From Rhizobium sp. Root1334 (GTDB lineage: Bacteria > Pseudomonadota > Alphaproteobacteria > Rhizobiales > Rhizobiaceae): a stretch of DNA of 64,000 nt. Position 1 is the first letter of the stretch; every line of letters starts with the position of its first letter. Below are positions 44,477 through 54,492 of the stretch, in pieces. A model generated the notes under the pieces. The model worked only from the letters and a program-made list of their open reading frames with translations, ran no database searches and had not been told where the DNA came from. Where the stretch lies: assembly GCF_001426665.1 (NCBI RefSeq), contig NZ_LMEY01000023.1, positions 409,036-473,035 on the forward strand, given 5' to 3'. A program made the position numbers and the translations under genes.

Positions 44477-45577
44477 ATGCTCATCTGGCTTGTCGAACTG
44501 GCGGACCATTTTCAATTCTTCAACCTGTTCCGCTACATCACGTTCCGGACCGGCGCCGCCCTGTTCACCTCGGCATTGATCGTTTTCCTGTTCGGGCCGC
44601 GGATGATTTCGTCGCTGCGTGTGCGGCAGGGACGTGGCCAGCCGATCCGCGCGGATGGCCCGCAGACCCATTTCAAGAAGGCGGGAACGCCGACGATGGG
44701 TGGCCTGATGATCCTTGCCGGTATTGTCGGAAGCTCGTTGCTCTGGGCTGACCTGTCCAGCGTCTACGTCGTCTCGACATTGCTGGTGACACTCGGTTTC
44801 GGCGCCATCGGCTTTTACGATGACTATCTGAAGGTAACGAAACAGTCCGACAAGGGCTTTTCCGGCAAGGCTCGGCTCGGTATCGAATTCCTCGTTGCTG
44901 GTATCGCCGTGTTCTTCATGATGCGCACGGCGCTTTCGGCTGGTGTATCGGGTTCGACCTTTGGATCGTCGCTGACATTCCCGTTCCTCAAGGATTTCAC
45001 GCTTAATCTCGGTTATTTCTTCATCCTGTTCGGCGGTTTCGTCATCGTCGGCGCTGGCAATGCCGTCAACCTGACGGATGGCCTCGACGGTCTCGCGATC
45101 GTTCCGGTGATGATTGCTGCCGCCTCCTTTGGGGTGATCGCCTATCTCGCCGGTAACGCGGTGTTTGCAAACTACCTGCAAATCCACTTCGTGCCGGGAA
45201 CCGGTGAGCTTGCCGTTATTCTAGGGGCCGTCATCGGGGCAGGGCTGGGCTTCCTGTGGTTCAACGCCCCGCCGGCGGCTATCTTCATGGGCGATACCGG
45301 TTCGCTGGCGCTCGGCGGCCTGATCGGTGCCGTTGCCGTCGCCACCAAGCACGAAATCGTCATGGTCATCATCGGTGGCCTGTTCGTCATGGAAACCCTG
45401 TCGGTGATCATCCAGGTCTTCTGGTTCAAGCGCACCGGCAAGCGCGTCTTCCTGATGGCGCCGATCCATCACCATTTCGAAAAGCTCGGCTGGACGGAAA
45501 GCCAGGTGGTTATCCGCTTCTGGATCATCGCCGTCATCCTCGCCATGGTCGGCCTTTCGACCCTGAAGCTGCGGTAA
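44477..45577 (+). CDS. mraY: Phospho-MurNAc-pentapeptide translocase MraY
   Basis: A 366-residue ten-segment inner-membrane enzyme that transfers phospho-MurNAc-pentapeptide from UDP to undecaprenyl phosphate, making lipid I. Key blocks: [11 protein letters not shown], the paired aspartates of [24 protein letters not shown], and the C-terminal HHHFEKLGW histidine motif. The ATG at 44477 follows GAAAGG. It lies 121 bases after murF, the largest gap in the first part of the cluster, and 6 bases before murD. Confidence 0.97.
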   Translation: MLIWLVELADHFQFFNLFRYITFRTGAALFTSALIVFLFGPRMISSLRVRQGRGQPIRADGPQTHFKKAGTPTMGGLMILAGIVGSSLLWADLSSVYVVSTLLVTLGFGAIGFYDDYLKVTKQSDKGFSGKARLGIEFLVAGIAVFFMMRTALSAGVSGSTFGSSLTFPFLKDFTLNLGYFFILFGGFVIVGAGNAVNLTDGLDGLAIVPVMIAAASFGVIAYLAGNAVFANYLQIHFVPGTGELAVILGAVIGAGLGFLWFNAPPAAIFMGDTGSLALGGLIGAVAVATKHEIVMVIIGGLFVMETLSVIIQVFWFKRTGKRVFLMAPIHHHFEKLGWTESQVVIRFWIIAVILAMVGLSTLKLR

Positions 45578-45583
45578 GAGACT

Positions 45584-46975
45584 ATGATCCCGGTCACCAC
45601 ATTCAGCGGCAAAAAGGTCGCATTGTTTGGTCTCGGCGGATCAGGCCTTGCGACCGCACAGGCGCTGGTTGCCGGTGGCGCGATTGTCACCGCCTGGGAC
45701 GATAATCCGGACAGCGTGGCAAAGGCTGCGGCTGCCGGGATCGGTAACGGCGATCTCCATCAGGCGAATTGGGCTGATTTTTCCGCCTTCGTTCTGTCGC
45801 CAGGCGTGCCGCTGACGCATCCGAAGCCGCATTGGACGGTCGATCTCGCCCATGCCGCCGGTGTCGAGATCATTGGCGATGTCGAACTGTTCGTGCGAGA
45901 GAGGCGGGCGCATGCGCCCGATTGCCCGTTTATCGCCATCACCGGCACCAACGGCAAATCGACGACCACGGCGCTGATCGCGCATATCCTGAAATCCAGT
46001 GGCCGCGATACGCAGCTCGGCGGCAATATCGGCACGGCGGTGATGACGCTCGATCCGCCAGCGCCTGACCGGTTCTACGTCGTCGAGTGCTCGTCCTACC
46101 AGATCGATCTGGCTCCGACGATCAATCCGTCGGCCGGCATCCTGCTCAACCTGACGCCCGATCATCTGGACCGGCATGGTAGCATGGAGCACTATGCTGA
46201 CATCAAGGAACGGTTGATTGCCGGTAGCGACACGGCAATCGTCGGCGTCGATGACGTTTACACCGAAGCAATCGCCGACCGGGCGACATTGGCCGGTCAG
46301 CGGGTCATGCGGATCGCCCGCCACCGCGCGCTTGGCGAAGGACTGTTCGCGGATGGCACGCGTGTCATGCGTGCCGAGGGCGGACTGGCGGCAGAGATTG
46401 CCGATCTCGACGGTATCGCCACGCTGCGGGGCAATCACAATGCCCAAAATGCGGCGGCGGCCATTGCGGCCTGCCTGTCCGTCGGCGTTTCCGAAAGCGA
46501 AATCCTTGCCGGGCTATCTTCGTTTCCCGGATTGAAGCACCGCATGCAACCGGTTGGCCGCAAGGGCAGCGTCGTTTTCGTCAATGACAGCAAGGCGACC
46601 AATGCCGATGCGGCTGCACCGGCGTTGTCGAGCTATGAGCGAATCTACTGGATCGCCGGCGGCCTTCCCAAGGAGGGCGGGATCACGACGTTGGCACCCT
46701 TCTTTCCGAAAGTCGCCAAGGCCTACCTGATCGGCGAGGCCGCGCCGGCCTTTGCCGCGACGCTTGGCGAGGCGGTTGCGTTCGAGATTTCCGGAACTCT
46801 GGAGCGGGCGGTTGCCCATGCTGCCGCCGATGCGGCCAGCGACACGGCCGAACTATCGGCGGTGATGTTGTCACCGGCCTGCGCAAGCTTCGACCAGTAC
46901 AAGAACTTTGAAGTGCGCGGCGATGCCTTCGTCAGCCATGTCGCTGCGATCGACGGCGTGACGATGCTGATATGA
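45584..46975 (+). CDS. murD: UDP-MurNAc-L-alanine:D-glutamate ligase MurD
   Basis: A 463-residue Mur ligase adding D-glutamate. The N-terminal Rossmann-like domain is [19 protein letters not shown]; the P-loop is [28 protein letters not shown] and [12 protein letters not shown] are MurD-specific blocks; [12 protein letters not shown] lies in the C-terminal domain. It acts second in stem-peptide synthesis, after MurC. It begins 6 bases after mraY and is followed by ftsW after 60 bases. Confidence 0.97.
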   Translation: MIPVTTFSGKKVALFGLGGSGLATAQALVAGGAIVTAWDDNPDSVAKAAAAGIGNGDLHQANWADFSAFVLSPGVPLTHPKPHWTVDLAHAAGVEIIGDVELFVRERRAHAPDCPFIAITGTNGKSTTTALIAHILKSSGRDTQLGGNIGTAVMTLDPPAPDRFYVVECSSYQIDLAPTINPSAGILLNLTPDHLDRHGSMEHYADIKERLIAGSDTAIVGVDDVYTEAIADRATLAGQRVMRIARHRALGEGLFADGTRVMRAEGGLAAEIADLDGIATLRGNHNAQNAAAAIAACLSVGVSESEILAGLSSFPGLKHRMQPVGRKGSVVFVNDSKATNADAAAPALSSYERIYWIAGGLPKEGGITTLAPFFPKVAKAYLIGEAAPAFAATLGEAVAFEISGTLERAVAHAAADAASDTAELSAVMLSPACASFDQYKNFEVRGDAFVSHVAAIDGVTMLI

Positions 46976-47035
46976 GGGCGATGGCCCTGACTTTGAGAGA
47001 TTGGCGCCGGACGCGCCGTTGAAGGGGACGAACAA

Positions 47036-48190
47036 ATGGTAAGCCGTGCCGAACGTGGCCCCGTGGCCGACTGGTTCTGGACGATCGACAGGTTCTTTCT
47101 GGCGACCTTCATTCTGTTGATGGGCATCGGTTTCATGCTGTCCTTTGCGGCAAGCCCGGCGGTGGCCGAGCGGCTCAATCTCGACAGCTTCCATTTCGTC
47201 AAGCGTCACGCGGCTTTCCTTTTGCCGTCGCTGGCGGTGATGGTCGGCATCTCCTTCATGTCGCCGCGGCAGGTGCGCCGCACGGCGATGATCCTGCTTT
47301 TGGCGTCGCTCGCCATGATGGTTCTGGCGCTGTTCTTCGGGGCAGAGGTCAAGGGATCGCGTCGCTGGATCTCGCTGGCCGGCTTGTCGGTGCAGCCGTC
47401 CGAATTCATGAAGCCGGCTTTTGTTGTCGTCTGCGCCTGGCTGTTTTCCGAGCATGCCCGCCAGCCGGAAATCCCCGGAAACCTGTTTGCCATCCTGTTG
47501 TTCGGCATTGTCGCCGCACTTCTCGTTGCTCAGCCTGACCTTGGTCAGACGATCCTGACCACCGCCGTCTGGGGTGGCATGTTCTTCATGGCCGGCATGC
47601 CTTGGCTGTGGATTGTCGTGCTGGGAGGTTCCGCTGTCGGTGGCCTGGTGGTCGCCTATACTGTTCTGCCGCACGTGGCCGGACGTATCGACCGGTTCAT
47701 GACCGGTGAGGGCGACACGTTCCAGGTGGATACGGCCCTGCAGGCGATCATCCGCGGTGACTGGTTCGGACAGGGACCGGGTGAGGGTGTCGTCAAGCGG
47801 ATCATCCCTGACAGCCACACCGACTTCATCTTCTCGGTTGCTGCGGAAGAATTCGGTATCGTCTTCTGCATGGTGATCGTGCTGATCTTCGCCTTCCTCG
47901 TCATGCGTGGTCTGAGCCATGCGTTTCGCGAGCGCAATGATTTCACCCGCTTTGCCGTTGCGGGCCTGGTGCTGCAGATCGGCATCCAGTCGATGATCAA
48001 TATCGGCGTCAATCTGCAGTTGCTGCCGGCCAAGGGCATGACCCTGCCGTTGATCTCCTACGGCGGTTCGTCCATGGTGGCGATCTGCGTGACGGCGGGA
48101 TTCATCCTGGCGTTGACCCGCCATCGTCCGGAAAAGCGCGCTGTCGAGCGTAGCCTGTTTCGTTCCGGCATGGGCGTTCCGGCCGAATAG
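47036..48190 (+). CDS. ftsW: Septal peptidoglycan glycosyltransferase FtsW
   Basis: A 384-residue SEDS-family protein with ten predicted membrane segments. The block GSRRWISLAGLSVQPSEFMK is the conserved SEDS signature. IPDSHTDFIFSVAAEE contains the essential Asp of the extracytoplasmic loop. The C-terminal LPLISYGGSSMVA block completes the family pattern. FtsW polymerises lipid II at the septum, paired with FtsI. It is located between murD and murG as in other alphaproteobacteria, with gaps of 60 and 22 bases. Confidence 0.96.
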   Translation: MVSRAERGPVADWFWTIDRFFLATFILLMGIGFMLSFAASPAVAERLNLDSFHFVKRHAAFLLPSLAVMVGISFMSPRQVRRTAMILLLASLAMMVLALFFGAEVKGSRRWISLAGLSVQPSEFMKPAFVVVCAWLFSEHARQPEIPGNLFAILLFGIVAALLVAQPDLGQTILTTAVWGGMFFMAGMPWLWIVVLGGSAVGGLVVAYTVLPHVAGRIDRFMTGEGDTFQVDTALQAIIRGDWFGQGPGEGVVKRIIPDSHTDFIFSVAAEEFGIVFCMVIVLIFAFLVMRGLSHAFRERNDFTRFAVAGLVLQIGIQSMINIGVNLQLLPAKGMTLPLISYGGSSMVAICVTAGFILALTRHRPEKRAVERSLFRSGMGVPAE

Positions 48191-48212
48191 GCCGATGGAA
48201 TAAGGACTGAAC

Positions 48213-49337
48213 ATGACCAAAGGCATTATCATGCTCGCCGCCGGTGGTACCGGCGGCCATCTGTTTCCGGCGGAAGCGCTGGCGCACGAACTGAAGGCGC
48301 TCGGCTACTCCATTCATCTGGTGACGGACAGCCGGGCAGAACGTTTCGCCGGCAAGTTTCCGGCCGATGAAATCCACGTCGTTCCATCGGCGACGATCGG
48401 ATCGAAGAACCCGTTGAAAGTCGCATCGTCGCTGTGGACGCTCTGGTCGGGTATCCGCGTTGCTGGCCGTCTGATGAAGAAGGTACGGCCGAAGGTGGTC
48501 GTCGGTTTCGGCGGTTATCCGACCATCCCACCACTGCTGGCCGCCGTACGTGCCGGCATCCCCTCGATGATCCACGAGCAGAACGCCGTCATGGGCCGCG
48601 CCAACAAAGCTTTGGCCAACCGTGTGCGGGCGATCGCCGGAGGGTTCCTGCCTGAAGCCGATGGCCCCTATGCGGCAAAGACGGTGACGACGGGCAATCC
48701 GGTGCGTCCGGCCGTTCTGGAGGCCGCGAAGGTTGCCTATCAGCCATCCGGAGAAGGCGAGGAGTTTCGTCTCGTGGTGTTCGGCGGCAGCCAGGGCGCC
48801 CAATATTTTTCGAAAAGCGTGCCGACGGCCATCAGTTTGCTCGATGACAATCTGAGGCAGCGGTTGAAGGTGACGCAGCAGGCGCGTGCTGAGGACATGC
48901 CGATGGTCGAAGGCTGTGTTGCCAAGCTTGAGATGACCGCCGATATTGCCCCTTTTTTCAACGATATGGCCGAACGGATTGCCAAGGCGCATCTGGTCAT
49001 CTGCCGCTCGGGCGCCTCGACGGTTTCGGAAATCGCGGTGATCGGACGTCCGGCCATCCTGGTGCCTTATCCCTATGCACTTGATCACGATCAGGCGGCG
49101 AATGCGGCGGCGCTGGCTGCGACCGGTGGTGCCAAGGTGATCGCCCAGGCCGAACTTTCACCGGAGAAGCTGAGCAAAATTCTCGCCGGGGCGATGACCA
49201 GCCCGGAGAAGCTCGCGACAATGGCGGCAAACGCCAAACAGGCGGGCAAACCCGATGCCGCGCGCTTGCTTGCCGCCATGGTTGAAGCTATTGCCAGCGG
49301 TTCGACGATTGCACAGTTCAAGGAAACACGCTCATGA
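48213..49337 (+). CDS. murG: Lipid II-forming GlcNAc transferase MurG
   Basis: A 374-residue GT-B glycosyltransferase that adds GlcNAc to lipid I at the inner membrane. The N-terminal loop is [32 protein letters not shown] and [14 protein letters not shown] follow, and the donor-binding domain has [11 protein letters not shown] and [20 protein letters not shown]. Its stop overlaps the murC start as ATGA (49334-49337), which couples translation. Confidence 0.97.
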   Translation: MTKGIIMLAAGGTGGHLFPAEALAHELKALGYSIHLVTDSRAERFAGKFPADEIHVVPSATIGSKNPLKVASSLWTLWSGIRVAGRLMKKVRPKVVVGFGGYPTIPPLLAAVRAGIPSMIHEQNAVMGRANKALANRVRAIAGGFLPEADGPYAAKTVTTGNPVRPAVLEAAKVAYQPSGEGEEFRLVVFGGSQGAQYFSKSVPTAISLLDDNLRQRLKVTQQARAEDMPMVEGCVAKLEMTADIAPFFNDMAERIAKAHLVICRSGASTVSEIAVIGRPAILVPYPYALDHDQAANAAALAATGGAKVIAQAELSPEKLSKILAGAMTSPEKLATMAANAKQAGKPDAARLLAAMVEAIASGSTIAQFKETRS

Positions 49338-50749
49338 AAATGCCGCAGACAATCGGCCTGGTTCATTTCATCGGTATCGGTGGTATCGGCATGAGCGGTA
49401 TCGCCGAGGTGCTGCACAATCTTGGCCACAAGGTTCAGGGCTCCGACCAGTCCGACAGCGCCAATGTTCAGCGCCTGCGTGACAAGGGCATCGAGGTTTT
49501 CGTTGGCCATAAGGCCGAGAATATCGGTGATGCGGAAGTCGTCGTGGTTTCCACCGCGATCAAGAAGAGCAACCCGGAACTGATCGCCGCGCGTGAAAAA
49601 CTGCTGCCGGTGGTGCGCCGGGCCGAAATGCTCGCCGAACTCATGCGCTTCCGCAATGCCATCGCCATCGGCGGCACGCACGGCAAGACGACGACGACCT
49701 CGATGGTCGCGACGCTTCTCGAGGCCGGTGGTCTCGACCCGACCGTCATCAATGGCGGTATCATCAATGCCTACGGCACCAATGCCCGCATGGGCGAGGG
49801 TGAGTGGATGGTGGTCGAGGCCGACGAATCGGACGGCACCTTCCTGAAATTGCCCGCCGATGTTGCCGTCGTCACCAATATCGACCCGGAGCATCTCGAT
49901 CACTACGGCAATTTCGATGCCGTGCGCGCCGCGTTCCGCCAGTTTGTCGAAAACGTGCCGTTCTACGGCTTTGGCGTCATGTGCCTCGATCATCCCGAAG
50001 TGCAAACGATGGTCTCGAAGATCGAGGACCGTAAGGTCATCACGTATGGTGAAAACCCGCAGGCCGACGTGCGCTTTTCCAATATCCGCATGGACGGCGC
50101 TACCTCGGTCTTCGACGTCGAAATCCGCCGCCGCCGCACCGGCAAGGTGATCCAGTTGAAGGATCTGCGCCTGCCGATGCCGGGCCGTCACAATGTCTCC
50201 AACGCCACCGCCGCTATTGCGGTTGCCCAGCGCCTCGGCATTTCGCCCGAGGATATTGCCAAGGGGCTGGCAGCCTTTGCCGGCGTCAAGCGCCGCTTCA
50301 CCTTTACTGGCGAATGGAACGATGTTCGCGTCTACGACGATTACGGCCACCATCCCGTCGAGATCAAGGCGGTGCTGAAGGCCGCGCGCGAAGCCTGCCA
50401 GGGCCGCGTCATTGCCGTGCATCAGCCACATCGTTTCTCGCGTCTGCACAGCCTGTTCGAGGATTTTTCCGCCTGCTTCAACGAGGCAGATACGATCCTT
50501 CTGGCGCCGGTCTATTCGGCCGGTGAAGAGCCGATCGAGGGCATCAATTCCCAGGAGCTCGTCTCCCGCATCAAGGCCGGCGGCCATCGTGACGCGCGCT
50601 TCATCGACGGTCCGGAAGCAATCGCTCCGATTGTATCAGCCATTGCACAACCGGGTGACTTTGTGGTTCTCTTGGGGGCTGGCAGTATCACGTATTGGGC
50701 TGCGGCACTTCCGAAGGAACTCGCAGGCATTTCAGGAAATTCCGCATGA
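49334..50749 (+). CDS. murC: UDP-MurNAc:L-alanine ligase MurC
   Basis: A 471-residue Mur ligase, first of the amino-acid-adding enzymes. [18 protein letters not shown] opens the UDP-binding domain. The P-loop is [17 protein letters not shown], and [20 protein letters not shown] is the MurC block. [14 protein letters not shown] and [15 protein letters not shown] lie in the C-terminal domain. It overlaps murG by four bases and murB by four bases (50746-50749), so murG-murC-murB form one translationally coupled unit. Confidence 0.97.
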   Translation: MKMPQTIGLVHFIGIGGIGMSGIAEVLHNLGHKVQGSDQSDSANVQRLRDKGIEVFVGHKAENIGDAEVVVVSTAIKKSNPELIAAREKLLPVVRRAEMLAELMRFRNAIAIGGTHGKTTTTSMVATLLEAGGLDPTVINGGIINAYGTNARMGEGEWMVVEADESDGTFLKLPADVAVVTNIDPEHLDHYGNFDAVRAAFRQFVENVPFYGFGVMCLDHPEVQTMVSKIEDRKVITYGENPQADVRFSNIRMDGATSVFDVEIRRRRTGKVIQLKDLRLPMPGRHNVSNATAAIAVAQRLGISPEDIAKGLAAFAGVKRRFTFTGEWNDVRVYDDYGHHPVEIKAVLKAAREACQGRVIAVHQPHRFSRLHSLFEDFSACFNEADTILLAPVYSAGEEPIEGINSQELVSRIKAGGHRDARFIDGPEAIAPIVSAIAQPGDFVVLLGAGSITYWAAALPKELAGISGNSA

Positions 50750-51720
50750 AACAGGTACACGGAGAAAAATTGCTGGCCTCGCTGGGGGATGGCGTCAAGG
50801 AATTGCGCGGACGTTTGACACCGGATGCGCCGATGGACCGCGTCACCTGGTTTCGTGCCGGCGGACTTGCCGAGCTGATGTTCCAGCCGCATGACGCAGA
50901 CGATCTCATCACCTTCCTCAAGATGCTTCCCGCCGAGGTGCCCGTGATGGTTGCGGGCGTCGGCTCTAATCTTCTGGTGCGCGATGGCGGCATTCCGGGG
51001 GTTGTTATCCGGCTTTCCGCTAAGGGTTTTGGCGATGTCGAGCTGGTTTCGGAAACGCGGGTCAAGGCCGGAGCGATCTGCCCCGACAAGAATCTTGCGG
51101 CAATGACGCTCGATCATGGTATTGGCGGTTTCGCATTCTACTACGGCATTCCCGGCACGATCGGCGGTGCACTGCGCATGAATGCCGGCGCCAATGGCGG
51201 CGAGACGCGCGAGCGCGTTGTCGAGGTGCACGCGGTCGATCGCCAAGGCAACACGCATGTGCTGTCGAACGCCGACATGGGTTACAGCTACCGCCATTCG
51301 TCGGCGCCGAAGGGGCTGATTTTCACCCACGCCGTTTTCGAAGGCTACCTTGAAGACAAGGCGAAGATTCGCGCAGATATGGATGCGGTGCGCCAGCATC
51401 GCGAAACCGTACAGCCGATTCGCGAGAAGACCGGTGGTTCGACCTTCAAGAACCCGGAAGGCCATTCAGCCTGGAAGCTGATCGATGAGGCAGGTTGCCG
51501 CGGTCTGATGATCGGCGGCGCGCAGATGTCGCCAATGCACTGCAACTTCATGATCAACACCGGCCAGGCGAGCGGCTACGAGCTCGAATATCTCGGCGAA
51601 ACCGTGCGCCAGCGCGTGTTTGAAACATCGGGCATCTCGCTCGAATGGGAAATCAAGCGTGTCGGCACGTTTATGCCGGGCTATGAGGTCAAGGAATTCC
51701 TCGGCGAACTGACAGCCTGA
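50746..51720 (+). CDS. murB: UDP-N-acetylenolpyruvoylglucosamine reductase MurB
   Basis: A 324-residue FAD enzyme that reduces enolpyruvyl-GlcNAc to UDP-MurNAc with [19 protein letters not shown] and [16 protein letters not shown] bind FAD. The [18 protein letters not shown] block and the catalytic serine region [19 protein letters not shown] follow. It is a type I MurB by length. The ATG overlaps the murC stop. A strong terminator 26 bases after its stop ends the first part of the dcw cluster, so ddl-ftsQAZ must have their own promoter. Confidence 0.96.
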   Translation: MKQVHGEKLLASLGDGVKELRGRLTPDAPMDRVTWFRAGGLAELMFQPHDADDLITFLKMLPAEVPVMVAGVGSNLLVRDGGIPGVVIRLSAKGFGDVELVSETRVKAGAICPDKNLAAMTLDHGIGGFAFYYGIPGTIGGALRMNAGANGGETRERVVEVHAVDRQGNTHVLSNADMGYSYRHSSAPKGLIFTHAVFEGYLEDKAKIRADMDAVRQHRETVQPIREKTGGSTFKNPEGHSAWKLIDEAGCRGLMIGGAQMSPMHCNFMINTGQASGYELEYLGETVRQRVFETSGISLEWEIKRVGTFMPGYEVKEFLGELTA

Positions 51721-51746
51721 GCCGTTGCCAATGAATTGATATGAAG

Positions 51747-51779
51747 AAGCCGCCGTGGAGTGATCCGCGGCGGCTTTTT
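51747..51779 (+). terminator. Intrinsic terminator after murB
   Basis: AAGCCGCCG (51747-51755) pairs with CGGCGGCTT (51768-51776), with an inner GGA/TCC pairing, followed by a T run. It also faces the end of the convergent MFS gene. Confidence 0.9.
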
Positions 51780-51801
51780 GGTGTTTGATGTTTGCTAAGC
51801 C

Positions 51802-53106
51802 TCAGACTTCATCCTTGCCGGAAAGCAGGATGCAGACCAGCGTGATCACGGCTGCTGCGCCGAGATAATAGCCGACATAAGCCATGCCGTAGTTCACCTG
51901 CAGCCATGTCGCGGCATAAGGAGCAAGCGAGGCCCCGAAAATGCCGGCGAGGTTGAAGGTGATCGACGAGCCGGTGTAGCGCACGTTGGTCGGGAAGGGG
52001 GCCGCAAGCGCCGTGCCGATCAGGCCGTAGGTCAGGCCCATCAAGGCCATTGCAATGATTGCAAAGACGAAGATGGCGGCTTCACCCGATGTCATCAGGA
52101 TGTTCAGGAAGAACGAGAAGATACCGATAAGCACCGTCGTTACGATCAGCACTTCGCGCCGGCCAAAGCGTTCTGCCAGCTTGCCGGCGATCGGAATGAA
52201 GATACCGAACATGATCGAACCGACGATCTGGATTTCCAGTGCATCGAGGAACGGGATCTGCAGAACCTTGACGTTGTAGGAAAGCAGATAGGCCGAACCG
52301 ATGTAGAACAAGACGAAAGTCGCCAGGGCTACGAAGGTGCCAAGCAGGAGGCTCCGCTTGTGGCTGCGGAACAGTTCCATCACCGGCACCTCGACGCGCT
52401 CATGCTTGTCGATGGCCTTCTGGAACGCCGGCGTCTCGGTGATCGACAGACGTACCCAGAGACCGACGGCGATCAGGATGATCGAGGCGATGAACGGGAC
52501 GCGCCAGCCCCAGCTCAGCAACTGCTCCTGGGTCATCAGGTGCAAAAGCAGCCAGAAGACGCCCGAGGACAGGAACAAGCCAACAGGGGCGCCGAGCTGC
52601 GGGAACATGCCGTACCAGCTGCGCTTGCCTTCCGGCGCATTTTCCGTGGCGAGCAGGACGGCGCCGCCCCATTCGCCACCGAGACCGAAGCCCTGGCCAA
52701 ACCGGCACAGCGCCAGCAGAAGCGGTGCGATGACGCCGATCTGCGCGTATGTGGGGAGCAGGCCGATGATGACCGTCGAAATGCCCATGGTCAGAAGAGC
52801 CGCCACCAGGGTCGTCTTGCGGCCGACCCGGTCGCCGAAATGGCCAAACACGACGGCGCCCAGCGGGCGCGCGAAAAATGCGATCGAGAAGGTCGCGAAG
52901 GAGGCGAGAAGTGCGGTGGTGGGATCGCTGTTCGGGAAGAACAACGCCGGAAACACCAGCACGGCGGCCGTGGCGTAGACGTAGAAGTCGAAGAATTCGA
53001 TGGTCGTGCCGACCAGGCTTGCGAGGAGAACGCGGGCTGGCGAATTGAGTGGGCCCTTGTTCAACGGCTCTGCCGTCGGCGACGACGTGGAGAGTGTGTC
53101 GCTCAT
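51802..53106 (-). CDS. MFS transporter, metabolite:H+ symporter (ShiA/KgtP/ProP) type
   Basis: A 434-residue twelve-segment transporter. The N-terminal SLVGTTIEFFDFYVYATAA and the loop motif GHFGDRVGRKTTLV are characteristic of the MHS branch, which imports organic acids, osmolytes or shikimate-like compounds with protons. The RFGQGFGLGGEWGGAVLLA segment is also standard. The start at 53106 is preferred over the ATG at 53112 by ribosome-site spacing. It is encoded antisense inside the dcw cluster, between murB and aqpZ. Substrate unknown. Confidence 0.87.
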   Translation of the reverse strand: MSDTLSTSSPTAEPLNKGPLNSPARVLLASLVGTTIEFFDFYVYATAAVLVFPALFFPNSDPTTALLASFATFSIAFFARPLGAVVFGHFGDRVGRKTTLVAALLTMGISTVIIGLLPTYAQIGVIAPLLLALCRFGQGFGLGGEWGGAVLLATENAPEGKRSWYGMFPQLGAPVGLFLSSGVFWLLLHLMTQEQLLSWGWRVPFIASIILIAVGLWVRLSITETPAFQKAIDKHERVEVPVMELFRSHKRSLLLGTFVALATFVLFYIGSAYLLSYNVKVLQIPFLDALEIQIVGSIMFGIFIPIAGKLAERFGRREVLIVTTVLIGIFSFFLNILMTSGEAAIFVFAIIAMALMGLTYGLIGTALAAPFPTNVRYTGSSITFNLAGIFGASLAPYAATWLQVNYGMAYVGYYLGAAAVITLVCILLSGKDEV

Positions 53107-53487
53107 TATCATATGTCCGTCTTGGGAATGTTAGTGCCGTCTTGGGAGGCAGCCGCCCGGCTTTAACGCAGACGAACCGGCAATAAAACCCTTCAAGCGC
53201 AACTATCGGCAAGATTTCGGGGTGGATAGATTGTAAAAGTGTCGTCTGAGATGCAGCTTTATCGCCCTCTATTTCGTCAGGTTGATTAAAAATGCCACCT
53301 GATGCGCTCCTGGCGTGCTCAATCCTTGACCAGAATCGAATTGTCGCAAATCTTGGGTTGTGCACCCGGTGACCGGGTGCGGCAAACAGGCTGGGGTGCG
53401 CATGCGTTTCCTTCAGGGGGTCTGATGGGGCGCTGATGATGCGCATCGGGCACTTTAGGGGCATTTGCTCCGTTTGAAGGGGAAACC
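53107..53487. other. Divergent intergenic region between MFS gene and aqpZ
   Basis: A 381-base region that must hold promoters for both genes. The only clear structure is a hairpin at 53362-53380 (8-bp perfect stem, TGA loop). No gene with a credible ribosome site was seen. Confidence 0.5.
53362..53380. repeat. Compact GC hairpin upstream of aqpZ
   Basis: GCACCCGG (53362-53369) and CCGGGTGC (53373-53380) are perfect inverted copies around TGA. No T run on either side. As DNA it is a symmetrical site that could also bind a dimeric regulator. Confidence 0.45.
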
Positions 53488-54174
53488 ATGTTCAAGAAGC
53501 TTTCTGCTGAATTTTTAGGAACATTCTGGCTTGTGTTTGGCGGTTGCGGCAGCGCGGTGTTGGCAGCGGCCTTTCCGGACGTCGGCATCGGCCTGCTCGG
53601 TGTTTCGTTTGCCTTTGGTCTCACCGTCCTGACCATGGCCTATGCGGTCGGCGGCATCTCGGGCGGCCACTTCAATCCGGCTGTGTCCGTTGGTTTAACG
53701 GTTGCCGGCAAGTTTCCTGCCTCTTCGCTTCCCGGCTATATCATTGCCCAGGTGGCGGGCGGCATCGTCGCAGCCGCAGCTCTTTATCTGGTTGCGAGCG
53801 GCAAGGCTGACTTCCAGCTCGGCGGTTTTGCGGCCAATGGTTATGGTGAACACTCGCCAGGCGGATATTCGTTGACCTCGGCTCTGGTGATCGAAGTGCT
53901 TTTGACCGGCTTCTTCATCTTCATCATCCTGGGGGCCACTCACGGCCGCGTGCCGGTCGGCTTTGCGCCGATTGCCATTGGACTGACATTGACGCTCATT
54001 CACCTGATCTCGATCCCGGTCACCAATACATCGGTGAACCCCGCCCGTTCCACCGGTCAGGCGCTGTTTGTCGGCGGCTGGGCGTTGCAGCAATTGTGGC
54101 TGTTCTGGCTTGCCCCGATCGTTGGTGCTGCCATCGGTGCCATTATCTGGAAGGTTGTCGGCGAAGACGACTGA
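53488..54174 (+). CDS. aqpZ: Aquaporin Z
   Basis: A 228-residue major intrinsic protein with six membrane segments and two NPA half-helices, [12 protein letters not shown] and [13 protein letters not shown]. The Arg after the second NPA and the His in the fifth segment ([11 protein letters not shown]) fit the narrow water-selective filter of AqpZ rather than a glycerol facilitator. It moves water across the inner membrane during osmotic change. The ATG at 53488 follows GAAGGGGAAACC. It has its own terminator and sits between murB/MFS and ddl. Confidence 0.94.
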   Translation: MFKKLSAEFLGTFWLVFGGCGSAVLAAAFPDVGIGLLGVSFAFGLTVLTMAYAVGGISGGHFNPAVSVGLTVAGKFPASSLPGYIIAQVAGGIVAAAALYLVASGKADFQLGGFAANGYGEHSPGGYSLTSALVIEVLLTGFFIFIILGATHGRVPVGFAPIAIGLTLTLIHLISIPVTNTSVNPARSTGQALFVGGWALQQLWLFWLAPIVGAAIGAIIWKVVGEDD

Positions 54175-54204
54175 TACGCTGCCATCCGACATGTTCCGCT
54201 TACG

Positions 54205-54243
54205 AAAGGCCCCGCAGAAATCGCTGCGGGGCCTTTCCGTTTT
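54205..54243 (+). terminator. Intrinsic terminator after aqpZ
   Basis: A perfect 13-bp stem, AAAGGCCCCGCAG (54205-54217) with CTGCGGGGCCTTT (54224-54236), AAATCG loop, then CCGTTTT. It isolates ddl-ftsQAZ from upstream transcription. Confidence 0.9.
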
Positions 54244-54358
54244 ATCGGCCCCGTCAGCAGCCTTTTTCCTTGCGTTGAGAGTAACACTCTGATTCTAGGC
54301 GATGAATCTGAGCGCCGGCATGAATCGGCGGGAAATATTTTACCCATGTCTTGGATAG

Positions 54359-54392
54359 GGTTAACCAAAGTAAACGGTTCGTTAACCATAAT
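54359..54392 (+). promoter_or_regulatory. Candidate CtrA-type boxes ahead of ddl-ftsQAZ
   Basis: GGTTAACC (54359-54366) and GTTAACCAT (54381-54389) are two TTAACC half-sites 21 bases apart, the second fusing with a CATAAT -10-like hexamer. TTAACCAT-type half-sites are the core of CtrA binding, and CtrA controls ftsQAZ in Caulobacter. Site identity is inferred. Confidence 0.45.
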
Positions 54393-54492
54393 GACGCTCT
54401 ATGGGGGTGTGCCTGAAAGACGCGACTCGTCTGTGTCAACAAGCTAGGCGCAAGCAGCGATTTGTAAGGCTGGCGTAATGTCGGGGGTTTTT

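Larger units (their letters stand above)
54175..54492. other. Intergenic region before ddl-ftsQAZ
   Basis: A 318-base region. It begins with the aqpZ terminator (54205-54243) and contains two TTAACC motifs at 54361 and 54382, with the -10-like CATAAT at 54387-54392. It must hold the promoter of the ddl-ftsQ-ftsA-ftsZ unit. Confidence 0.6.

Noticed and set aside
46871-48232. A 453-codon minus-strand open frame over ftsW
   Set aside because: A His/Asp/Gln-rich shadow of the membrane protein FtsW; no ribosome site or family.
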